A stretch of DNA of 64,000 nucleotides from Diphasiastrum complanatum. Taxonomy: Eukaryota; Streptophyta; Lycopodiopsida; Lycopodiales; Lycopodiaceae. Every line of letters begins with the position of its first letter. Within the stretch, counting starts at the first letter, position 1. The stretch lies in NCBI GenBank assembly GCA_029204225.1, contig CM055096.1:29070995-29134994 (forward strand). Direction: 5' to 3'. The translations under genes and the position numbers were made by a program. A model generated the notes under the pieces. It saw only the letters and a list, made by a program, of their open reading frames with translations. It was not told the DNA's origin and searched no databases. Shown here piece after piece: positions 52,854-64,000 of the stretch.

Positions 52854-53582
52854 ATGTACATAAATGCTAAAACACAGGTGATGGAATTTACTGCTAAAAA
52901 GAGTATGGAAGACCCACAGAGCAGTAATCAGCCTGACCAATGCCATAGAAAACTGATGAGGTTCGTACTGAAGGAAGGACAGAGGACCGACATAGAAATT
53001 CAATGTCTGAAAGAAGAATTGAAGAAACAAAAGAATCTACGAATCAGAGCCACTAACGAGCTGGTTAGCACCAATAAGCAGTGGGATACCTGGAAGCAGA
53101 AGTACAATGACCTCAAGGAGGCTAATGACAGACGACAGATAAGCCATAGGGAGAGGTATAAAGGGCAGAAAAAGATCCTAGCCAACACCAAGGTGGAACT
53201 AGCTGCAACCGAAACTACTGTAGCCATGCTAGCTAGGCAGTTACATGAGTATCAGAGAAAAGAAACTACAAGAGGACCAATCAGGCCTCAGAGTTCCCGC
53301 AACCCTTTACCCGGTTACCTTGTGCACTGCAAGGAAATTTTGTCAAACAGTCTATTCTACAAAAACTTCGATGCTTACAGTTTATATCTACCGCCAATGG
53401 AGTTTCAGCTAGATGTCCAGGTTTTTGAACTACGACCATCCACGAGTTCCGCCCTCAGATTCACATGGCCACTCATCCCAGGTAGTTTTGAAAACCAAAA
53501 AGATTTCTGCGAGAGCTTATGTAGGTTCTCAGTTGTTGTCGCGCACCAGAAAGATGATATCATTAGATTGGCCGACCACTAG
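52854..53582 (+). CDS. Coiled-coil ORF of unknown function at the 3' side of the Tat-like element
   Basis: This is a 242-codon open frame. Residues ~45-150 are charged and heptad-like (DIEIQCLKEELKKQKNLRIR; KQKYNDLKEANDRRQISHRE), suggesting a coiled coil. The C-terminal half (from about PGYLVHCKEIL to QKDDIIRLADH) looks globular and is unknown to me. It follows the RNase H domain by ~350 bp in the same orientation, so it probably belongs to the element as an extra ORF and is not a host gene. The reading frame is open from the first ATG to the stop. Confidence 0.45.
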   Translation: MYINAKTQVMEFTAKKSMEDPQSSNQPDQCHRKLMRFVLKEGQRTDIEIQCLKEELKKQKNLRIRATNELVSTNKQWDTWKQKYNDLKEANDRRQISHRERYKGQKKILANTKVELAATETTVAMLARQLHEYQRKETTRGPIRPQSSRNPLPGYLVHCKEILSNSLFYKNFDAYSLYLPPMEFQLDVQVFELRPSTSSALRFTWPLIPGSFENQKDFCESLCRFSVVVAHQKDDIIRLADH

Positions 53583-53900
53583 GCCTACTGCCTGCAGAAT
53601 GGTTACTACAACCTTGGGGCGCTAAGACTAAACCCACCAGGATTCACCTTACCAAATGGTGGTACAACCCCAATAAGTCCATGGAGTCAGGAGCGGACCT
53701 AGCATTGTACCTGCGAATGCGTGACAGAACTTCCAGGAAATGCAAAACCCTAAATGAGATGTTTATTTTAAGTTCCTGGAAGGTGCCGATCCAGCCCTTG
53801 TGGATGTGGCAGAAGTGGACCCCAATTACACTGGGGACTTAAAGAACCAACGGACGGAAATGTGCAGGAATGCAATGTAACCACCCACCTCACTATTATG

Positions 53901-55400
53901 CATCATACACTAGACACGGTATGGTGAGCATCTGTTGCAAGTCTCAGTTTTCTGTACATACATCTTTATTGCATCTCTATAAAAACTCTGAGCTGCATTT
54001 GGACATTTGCTAATTTCTATGGGCATAAATGACTGTATAGACGCATAGTTGAGGGGGGGTTGAGAGAGGAAAAAGTGGGAACAAAAAACAGTGCAGTGGG
54101 GTGGGGAGTGACTCCATCGCCCAATGGGTAAGGCACAGAAGAAAAATATATATAAAAAAAAGAAAAAGAAAAATAGAAAAAGAGAGAGAAAGAAAGACTG
54201 AGAAAAAAGTAAGAGAAAAAAAAAAGAAAAAAAGACTTCAATCGTCTCTATCAGATCTCGAACCAATTTGTAAGGACGAGTGACGCCTCGCACATCCATA
54301 AGAGGTGAGGATGATTTTCCTAATTGATTCCATAGACTAGCGGAAAACCAGTACTTCCTATCATCTTGTGTATTGGATCTTAGGACAGTAAGTTGTCCTA
54401 CATGGACTACTGTCAGAATATAGGGCTTGAGATAAGAGTCAGTACAGAGAGAAGACTAGATGGTTATTCCCTGTTGAATCAGTTCTTAGACACAATACTG
54501 TCGACTTGCATCCATATCATCCTATCTCCAAACCTGAGATTTGCATTTGCATATCCCTCTATGCATGGGTCCGGGGTGCTTGCTTGAGAGATCTTTGTTG
54601 ATGAGTAGGTTTGATTCCTTGTAAGTTTGGTTTGATGGATGGTTAAATGTTGTTTTTGCCTTATAGCGTAGGCTATGGTTGAATTTCTTAAACCAAGTAA
54701 AGTATTTGAAGTATGGTAGCGAATCATTGGAGTTCAGGTTGGAATTATTGTAATGCTTAGTAACTGTGGTGTGGATTGCTTTTTCGTTCCTCGATGTATT
54801 AACCGAAAATTGTAGCCAGGAATTGTATTGAAGTAAATGCGTTTACAAAAAGAATCGTAGGTTGGTTATTTTACAGTTTGCTAGATCAGACTTGTGAATT
54901 AACCGACTATACGGAATTGTCAAGGTTTGAAGTGTTTCTTCTATTTTGTCAATTATGAAGTCAGCTGGACCCGACCTCTATGAAACACCAGAGCGGGCCA
55001 TCCACCATCCGTGGTTGAAATACACCACCTTGGTTAAAGCATCACACTAGTCACACCCATCATTGGTATTGTCTAGCGAAATACCTAGACTCGACGGTCG
55101 GCGAAAATATCGCCGCTTAGCAAACAAAGCGGTGTGTATAACTTGCACATCATAGACAGTAAATTGCTTTCAAGCCCATGTAAGATTTTTTCTAACTGTA
55201 AGCCGAATTCAATGGGGAAAGAGACATTAGCGAATTAGCGATCAGAAGTTTTTACGGAACAATAATTCTAGAAAGCTAGTGAATCATTGCACCAAAAGTG
55301 TTAGCACCCCCTCCTTGCAACCGTATCTCTGAGAGCCTAGAAAACTCTCATCGGTTGGGGAGCACGGGGCAATAGAGAGGCCAACAGGGTTGGAAGTGGC
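53901..55400. other. Unassigned stretch with a tRNA-Arg-like 5' half
   Basis: GACTCCATCGCCCAATGGGT then AAGGCAC at 54110-54136 resembles the 5' half (acceptor strand and D arm) of a plant tRNA-Arg. An A/G-rich tract (54137-54235) follows directly. The rest is probably non-coding 3' part of the neighbouring elements; no domain was recognised. Confidence 0.4.
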
Positions 55401-55407
55401 AAATCTT

Positions 55408-58400
55408 CTATTGCTCATGTAGGGCCGAACTGCCATTAGAGGTGGGGCCCCTTGACCCTTTTAGGACATTTTGGCTGGACCAACCCCCCGTCAAAAATGG
55501 CCCTAACACTGATCTTAGGACTTTGATCTTCCTACCTGTCTGATTTTCGACCAATGCTTTGAAGTTCTTGAAATTGTCAAATGCATCTGATTTCTTCTTC
55601 AAGAAGTAGATCCACGTCTTACGTGGCATATCATCAATAAAGGTCATGAAATAGAAGGCTTTACCTAAGGACATGGTCCTCATAGGCCCGCATAAATCTG
55701 TGTGGATTAAATCCAGGATGTTCTTTGCTCTTGCAACACCACCTTTATTGAACTTCTCTCGATGTTGTCTCCCATATACACATGATTCGCACATCGATTT
55801 CAAGTGGTCTTCTATAGTAGGCAATCCTGTTACCATCTCCAATTTCCTCATCAAACTGTGGCTTCCCAAGTTCAAGTGACCAAGCCTCTTATGCCACAAC
55901 TCAGTTTGCGATGGAATGGACGATACAAGTCCATGTTGCCCCTTGATTGTAGCATTCAACTTGTACAATTTTGTATTGGGCTCCCTTATTCCATCCGCAA
56001 TAACTTTGAACTTTTGGTTCACATCCTTCACAAAGCAACGATCATGGGCAAATTCTACTTTCAACTTTTGATCAGTAATGACTCCAACAGAAAGTAGATT
56101 TTTCTTTAAACCTCGTACCTCCCTGATCATCCTGCTTTTGCCATCAGGTAGTTGGATTATCCCCTTAATCTTGCACACCTCACCATTTGCTTGTGAAACG
56201 GACGTTCCCTTATCCAACACTTTCAAGCTACTGAACCAATTCTTGTTATTTATCATGTGTCTTGTGGCTCCCGAGTCAATATACCACGCTTGATCATCTT
56301 GATTAGATGACAATGCAGATATGAAAATGCTAGAGTCGTCAATCTCACCCTCATCGACAAGGTTACCTGATTGCTTTGGTTTCCCCTTGCCTTGTTCCGC
56401 CAAGAATTTACGACATTCACTCTTCCAATGGCCCTTTTTACCACAATGGAAGCACTTGTCTTTCTTCTTGGTCTTATTGGAAGATCCCTCATCCTCTTGA
56501 GTCTTGGCAAATTGTTGCTTAGACTTTTTCTTGCCCTTGCCCTTGCCTTGTTTTTGGCGTGTCGCAAGTGCCCGATCGTTAGTATTTTGACGTCTAGCTT
56601 TCACCATTTCTCGTTGTTGCTCTTCCTGCATCAAGATTCCTATGAGCTCATCAAAGGTTGGCAATTTTTCTCTTGATGCTATTCCGCTCACAAACATCTG
56701 ATAGGGTTTTGCAATGCCGCACAATGCATTGTGCACCAGCTCCACATCACATATGCGCTCACCAATAGAATGCAGTTCATCCCTCATTGTCTTGATTCTG
56801 GTGATGTACGTCTGAATGTGTTCTCCTTGTTCCATTCAGGCACTATTCAGCTTTGACTTCAGAAACATGATTCTTGACGGATTTGACATCTCGAACCGCT
56901 CCTAGCACATCCCATGCCTGTCTGGGTGTAACAACATCACAAATGTGGGTACTGATAAGTTAATGAAGGTCAAAGCTTTCCTCATCTTTTTGTCGAACAC
57001 TTTGATATCCGCTTCATTTGGCGGCCTTCTCTCATCACCTGTGATGACTTCCCACGCATCTTTCTCCATCAGTATGTTTTTCATTTTGAATTTCCACACT
57101 GCACAGTTGAAAATCTCATCCAATTTGCTATTTTCACTCAAAATGGACTCTCCCATGTTTCTCATCGTAAAACTACTTGAAACTTCTGTCGTAGGCTAAA
57201 AGTAGTATGTCGAGGCCAACTGTGATGTCAGAAGTTGAAAATAATGACCTACACTTTTTTGCTTACCAGGCCACTCGTCGCTTTTCCAACAATTTGAAAG
57301 CCAAATCGGCGTCGCCTTCCGAAATGCACTCAGTCGTCAACTCCCAACTACGTGCCCAATGGAATGGTGAAATCACTTTTGGCGCACTCTGAATGCTTTC
57401 TTCACTGCAATCACTCTGTTTTGCTATATCGTACTTGCAAGTACAGTCCGGGTGCCCTTCGTTTGGAGTTATAGCCTTTCGTTTGGGTCAAAATGGATAA
57501 AGGAGGCAAAATTAAGGGCCTTTCGTGTTTTTTAACTGTTTCTTCACCTTGAAGAAACTTCACACTTCACTTGTGAAGGGACCCAACTCAACTTTCACTT
57601 TGAGAATTTTTATTGAAGTTGAAGGCCAAAATACACTTCAAGACCCTTCAATCTTTCATGGGCCCCACATCCACGGTCTAGATCACTCCCTGAGAAATCA
57701 ATCACGGCCGTTGATCCGCGATCTTTATGAACGGACGATTTTTCCTCCTCCTGCGCGCTGAAGCTACCTCCAGCAGCCGCTATCCTCTTGCAAACACTAC
57801 AAGGTCAGCATGGTTCCTTGCGCACGACCTGTCCGCGACCTCCATTTCCTTCTCTTCCAAGCTTTTCTAGCTATGGCTGCCCTCAAGGTTCTGATCGCTT
57901 CACAACTGAAGCGTGGCTATCCACGGCCACTTCAGACCTGATTCATACTGCTAGGGCGCCCTCCTATGGGTTTTCACAGCTTGCAAAACGGTTCAGAATA
58001 GAGTGAAATCTCTGATTTTGTGCTCCCAAACCCCAGACTAGGGTTTTTCACACAAATCTCTTCTTGGCTTCCAATTCACAATTCTCTGGCTGGCCCTGCT
58101 ATGAGGTCACCCTACTACTGGAAAGTTGATGCTTCAATCTGTTTATCAAACGGTGTCCGATTGAATGCACACTAACTGCAAACACCAAATAGCTTGCTTC
58201 GGAATCTCAAAATTCCGTTTGCTGAGGTTTTGATTCAGCCGACAACCCTTGTCTCTGAATCCTCACAGAGTCTCAAGCTCACCAAGCTTCTGTGTGCCAA
58301 ACTCTCTACACCCGTGTTTCTCCTTCCGTCTTCAACCCGCTGTAAACCCCGAACTCTCAGAAGACAGTTCTCCCGAAGCTCTCTTTAACGGTGATGTTGT

Positions 58401-58436
58401 ACTGTGTACACTCCCTGTATGGCTCTGATACCAACT
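55408..58436 (-). mobile_element. Ty1/copia element, 5' half
   Basis: The primer site TGGTATCAGAGCC (minus) is at about 58422-58434, followed by a ~1.25-kb leader. Gag N-terminus (NCAVWKFKMKNILMEKDAWE, 57165-56902) comes next. A long open frame at 56835-55408 then carries the gag end, a CCHC knuckle (CFHCGKKGHWKSEC), protease (WYIDSGATRHMINN), the integrase zinc-binding region (LWHKRLGHLNLGSHS; MCESCVYGRQHREKF) and the integrase start (DLIHTDLCGPMRTMSLGKAF). The 3' half is absent. The 5' LTR on the far side of the primer site was not delimited. It is broken, with a few breaks. Confidence 0.8.
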
Positions 58437-58699
58437 TAGAATTTGCTTTGCACAGGAACACAGATCATGCTACACAGTAACACAGATAGAAAACACTCTT
58501 TGCAACAAGCTCACATAGCAACTGTATTTCTCAAAATGAAATTACACTGCACATAAAGTTGTTCACTCAGGCAACCCATGCATGACCCAGGTTGTCGTTG
58601 GCGGGACGCGTGTCCCGTCGACTTTCCTCGTGGCGAGGCCAACTGATCCTTATCAACCGATAGGACCCACGATATAGTAGCACATTGATTCTACTTTAA

Positions 58700-60780
58700 T
58701 TCTAACTGTTTGATCCCATCGAGTCAAAGATATTCACTAGTCGGGATGTCATCTTCATTGAAGATTAGTTTCAAGACCTCAAAGGAAAAGGTAGCCCCAT
58801 GTAGTCGATCTGTCAGATTCTCCTGACACATTGAACTTTCCAGTTCCTCAGTCGACTATTCTCATTGAAGGTCTAAGCTCTTCTAATTTTGATGAACAAC
58901 AAATCAACGACAAGTCAGAAGATGATGATATTGCAGATCAGCAACTACAATATGATGGAATGATCAACTCCCTCTCTTATCCAGAAGATCTTCAAGAACT
59001 AGTAGACCACCGATCAGGTATATCAATGACTCTGCAGCCTATCTTGTTCAGGAACCGACGTCTGTCCAAGAGGCACTCAGTCAGCCTGATTCAGATCTCT
59101 AGAAAGAAGCTATGGATAAAGAGTATTCGTCTCTTATCAAGAACTAGACATGGACAATTGTCGAATTACTTGCTAGCAGAAATGTAGTTGACTGCAAATG
59201 GATTTTCAAAGTCAAGTACAATGCAGATGGAAGCATCAACAGGAGAAAGGCACGACTTGTCGCCAGAGGATTTTCTCAAGTATACAACGTCGATTACACT
59301 GAAACCTTCACTTTAGTAGTCAAGCATTTTTCTATTCGACTTTTGCTATCATTTGTCGTTGCAACAGACTTGGAAATATATCAAATGGATGTACAGACAA
59401 CATATCTCAATGGAGTTATCGAAGAAGACATTTACATGGTGCAACAAAAAGGTTGTATTATCGAGGGCACACACAATCATGTGTGTAAACCCCATAAGGC
59501 ACTTTATGGCTTGAAGCATGGTTTTAAAGGATCAATACTTTTCTTATTGATCACAGCTACACACCTAGCTCTTCAGATTCTAATATTTACTTCAAAGCAG
59601 TGTAGTAGTCTTTTATCATTATCATTTTATATGTGGATGATGCATTACTTTTCAGAAATAGTACCGATCTGATAAAAGAGGCCAAGACAATGCTATCTTC
59701 CGAATTCGACATGTGCAATCTGGGTGAAGCTCATTTCTGCCTTGGTATACAAATCCACAGAGACAGAAAACAGAAGTTGGTCTACATTACAAAACAGAGG
59801 TACATCTACAACATGTTAGTCACATATAATTTGATTAATTGCAAGTTAGCTCTCTCACCAATGGAACCAAGTCTCAAAATGTCAAAGGACCACTGTCTCC
59901 AAACAATTCATGAGAAACAACAGATGCATGATTATCCTTACCATTATATTATAGGATCTCTTATGTACGCCATGATCTGTACCAGGCCAGACATAGCTTT
60001 TGCAGCCAGCTCTCTCAATCAATTTATGACTAATCCTGGTGTAACACATTGGAAGGCTCTTATCAGACTCATGAGATACCTTCGAGCTACTATGGACTTT
60101 TGTATATGTTATGGAGCAGTCGGCAACGACAAAATCAATTTACTTAGTGGTTACACATATGCAAGTTGGACAGGAGATGTAGACACTCGTAAATCCACTT
60201 CCGGATTTACATTCTTCCTCAACAATGGTCCAATTTCCTGGAACAGTCGCAAACAATCTTCAATAGCTCTATCTTCCACTGAATTAGAGTATATTGCAGC
60301 CTCTCAAGATACAAAGGAAGCAATTTGGTTGAGGAACTTACTCTCAGATATCAGTCTGAATCAATATGCTCCGACGACATTATTTTGTGATAATCAAAGT
60401 GCCATTGCTTTATCAGCCAACCCTAGATTTCATTTTAGGAGTAAGCACATTGAACTGAAGTATCATTTCGTCAGAAGCAATGTTCTCAATGAAGAGGTCA
60501 AATTCCAGTACTGTAGAACGCAAGATATGACAGCATATATTTTTACCAAAGCAATAAGTTTGGAAGCACACAAAATATTCTTTGCAGAACTAAGTTTGAA
60601 GGTCAAGACATTCAAGGATTCAGATTAAGGGAGAGTGTTGGATTATTCTCCTTCTTACTAATCGACTAATTGGTTTTAATCTTCATCCATTGTTTATACA
60701 ATCTACAGATTTACAAGTGTTTTTACACAATCTGTAGAAGTACACGAAGTTTGACAACAGTGTCATCTTTTTCGTATTTT
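58700..60780 (+). mobile_element. Ty1/copia element, RT-RNase H part with 3' LTR start
   Basis: A linker and RT (CKWIFKVKYNADGSINRRKA; YQMDVQTTYLNGVIEEDIYM; 58831-59670) are followed by a long open RNase H frame at 59633-60628. That frame has STSGFTFFLNNGPISWNSRK, SSTELEYIAASQ and a HIELKYHFVR tail. A purine tract ATTAAGGGAGAG then leads to an LTR start TGTTGGATTATTC at 60636. It is oriented opposite to its left neighbour. It is broken, with a few breaks. Confidence 0.8.
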
Positions 60781-60990
60781 TTGCCTCGTTGATGACATTT
60801 TGTGCTTTCTGTTTTCTCTTGTCAAATGTCCGCTGATCTTCTTCAATCATTGGCCTTGTCTTCAAAATGTTTTTCAGTTTGAATTTCCAAACTGCATAGT
60901 TGCCGGCTCCTTCCATTTGCTTGACTCACTGAGGACACTCTCGCTTAGAGTTGCCATTACTGAACAGATGAGTCCAGATCAAGTAATTTA
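60781..60990 (-). mobile_element. Copia gag N-terminal fragment
   Basis: EGAGNYAVWKFKLKNILKT is related to the gag start at 57165-56902. It is a short fossil piece next to the LTR start. Confidence 0.6.
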
Positions 60991-61019
60991 TCACACCACA
61001 AAACTGTATATTTTTTTGG

Positions 61020-61500
61020 TTATACACCTGATATCGGAATGGAGTGCGGAAGTACGGCTGCTCAGGATCCTCCTTAACTTGTGCGCGTGGATCCGATATT
61101 GGAGCATGCGATATCGGACTGGAGCGCGGATGTACAACTACTCGAAATTTTCTTTAGCTCGTGCGCTTGGATCCGATATCGGTACGGACAATATTGGACT
61201 GGAGCGCGGATGTACAACTATTCGGGTTTCTCTCCAGCTAGCGCGCTTGGATCCGATATTGGTACAGATATAAAAAGAGAGAATATAGGAACTTTCAGAG
61301 AGAATATTTTAGATTCTCTACTTCGGCGCGGCGGCTACGCCTCCTCCTCTTTGCTTAGATTTCGAAACAAATCTCGACACTTGTAAATATATATACTACT
61401 GAATCAAGCTATGTAAGTGTTAATTGAATTTCTCTTTCAATCAAAGTTTTATGTAGCCAACGTTATCATGCTCAGCAAGCTGAAGTTATTACTTCAAGCC
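61020..61500 (+). mobile_element. LTR-like regulatory region with ~80-bp tandem repeats and a TATA box
   Basis: Two near-identical ~80-bp units and two partial ones share GGACTGGAGCGCGGATGTAC and GCGCTTGGATCCGATAT (61025-61262). A TATA-like GATATAAAAAGAG follows at about 61267, as in U3 regions of plant LTRs. No matching second LTR was found in the window, so this is partial or solo. Confidence 0.5.
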
Positions 61501-61662
61501 ATTGTACTCATTGTTGATATTAATCATTGTGCAATTTTTGTCTCACTACTGCATTGTTCATTTGCGCAATCTGTATGAATTCTTCTACTTGAATATTTCT
61601 GCTACTACTTGTTGCATTTCCGTTCCTACATGTCACGCGCAATCCTTGAGCTTCCGCTGCCG

Positions 61663-61788
<126 letters not shown>

Positions 61789-62328
61789 GATACTCAATAT
61801 TATGTAATCTTGCCTTGTCAATATATTTGTGCTATGCCGGGTGGTTTTGTAAGTCATCTTAAACCATATGATTTGTGCACCTAAAAATTGGTTGGGTTCA
61901 AAATTCAAAAAACACAGTAATGGACTTTGCCTCCATTAATGGACTTTCCCTCCATTATCATGCTATCAAAAGGTTATAAAAGAGGGCGCCACTATCAATG
62001 CCTTCAACACTCTTCCTCCTTTTCCTCTTCCTCTTCCTCATGCTTGCTTATGCACGGTAGCGCCCATCTATGATTTTTCGTTCAGCACTATCACACGGAC
62101 CGATAAGATTTCTTACTCTATTTCTTTTCATATATGATGATAGCTTGATAACATAAGGAAGAAAAGCTTGTGTAGATTGTTGGTTGATCTTAAACTATAA
62201 CATAAGGAAGGCGTTGGATCCTGATCCACTACCATTTGGTTGTAGGAAAGCAAGAGTCAAGTCACCAAGATCTAGTTATCAATCAGTCTCCACAGAAAAC
62301 AAGAGAGAAGAGGCTGGGCACCCAAATC

Positions 62329-63400
<1,072 letters not shown>

Positions 63401-64000
63401 GTGATTGTAGGCAGATTCTCTGTTTTGCTACTGGGTTTTCTCTTCTTCTCTGCATACACCTTATGCTACCTCTGTTCTGGTTGTTAGCTGGGCGTGTTCT
63501 TGTTTGTTTGGGTTTAGTTCAATGCCCAAATCAGCAGATTGTTGGGGTTGTAGTATGGTTCAAACTGTCATGGATACTCAGATTTGGAACACCCTTGAAC
63601 TCTTGAAATCACTTGCAATCATTCTACCATGCAAGCACACCAAGAATGCCCAAAAATATCTCTTCTTAAAATAGAGTTGGGCATTACTATGGCACATACA
63701 AACGGAATGCTACAACAGATCATTGCAAAAAGAAAACTAAACTACTTGCAAGACCAAAAAAACTTAGACTAGTATGCCACATTCCACATAAAAAACAAGA
63801 AAACTAATTTCTACAAGCATTCAAGAACCAAGAAACTCCATCTTCTTGATTCTTGAAGTTTCCAAAAGACTCAAGAAACCAAAACGTAAATGAATTTGCA
63901 AAATCTATACCACATTATTGGTTACAAATCTCTTGGATGCCTGCAACCTACACTAATCCACCAAAACAGAAAGGAAATCTAATCCACAACTAGGAAAGCA
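63401..64000. other. Unassigned, possible partial LTR from 63540
   Basis: TGTTGGGGTTGTAG at 63540 could start an LTR running off the window. No partner or coding region was seen. Confidence 0.3.

Larger units (their letters stand above)
49880..53900 (+). mobile_element. Ty3/gypsy element, Tat-like, with RNase H downstream of integrase
   Basis: RT pieces come first (YERLCRKYQHIFAWDYSDLK; LKFFIDDLFGATTVTEHL, about 50000-50690). The integrase core follows (IIVATDYFTKWAEAQAVA; STPYHPQANGHAESTN, 50690-51030) with its C-terminal region (LGPRWNGPYVIVKLYEN, 51626-51859). Next is a second-type RNase H (YTLKVDGACK; NNTAEYKALLIGL; HIPRAQNQHADSLAAIA, about 52079-52500) and a separate coiled-coil ORF. 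LTRs were not identified. It has many breaks and contains the MITE at 51014-51392. Confidence 0.7.

Overview
The window looks like nuclear DNA of a land plant with a very large, retrotransposon-rich genome and long introns. A fern or gymnosperm would fit, but the sequence alone does not name the species. It is AT-rich and has long (TC)n/(AG)n microsatellites, plant-type Ty1/copia and Ty3 elements primed from tRNA-iMet-like sites, a LINE, and one host gene that I can assemble completely.

The backbone is a minus-strand nuclear gene for plastid ribosomal protein L1 (PRPL1), running from an ATG at 46717 to a stop ending at 8848. Seven coding exons (46717-46331, 33954-33775, 33276-33222, 30838-30711, 13659-13576, 11777-11652, 8976-8848) give 1,089 nt and 362 residues, with reading frame kept across all six GT-AG introns. 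The introns are about 12.4 kb, 0.5 kb, 2.4 kb, 17.1 kb, 1.8 kb and 2.7 kb. Most of the window is therefore intron of this one gene, and the retroelements between 13.7 and 46.3 kb lie inside it.

Layout. 1-1.7 kb: 5' end of a minus-strand copia element. 1.7-4.4 kb: an old Ty3 relic. 6.1 kb: a tRNA-like fragment. 7.27-7.98 kb: a foldback hAT-like MITE with a perfect 8-bp target duplication. 8.8-13.7 kb: PRPL1 exons 7 to 5. Intron 4 (13.7-30.7 kb) holds an LTR, a 25-bp minisatellite, a LINE, a Ty3 element with two LTRs, a copia element containing a TRIM that itself contains a MITE-like insert, and a Ty3 3' end. 30.7-34.0 kb: exons 4 to 2. Intron 1 (34.0-46.3 kb) holds a nest of Ty3 elements and LTR pieces. 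46.3-47.4 kb: exon 1, a pyrimidine-rich promoter and a 70-75-bp minisatellite. 47.4-49.3 kb: a palindrome-rich block and a small spliced gene-like fragment. 49.9-53.9 kb: a Tat-like Ty3 element with an RNase H domain downstream of integrase and a MITE in its integrase region. 55.4-63.4 kb: several copia pieces and two very long inverted microsatellites.

No CRISPR, operon or prokaryotic system is present. The most unusual items are the large-intron PRPL1 gene, the palindrome-built MITEs, a TRIM whose LTR carries a tRNA-like pol III module, and a 32-bp loop that is inverted between the two LTRs of one copia element. Every LTR element here looks broken and is treated as a fossil.
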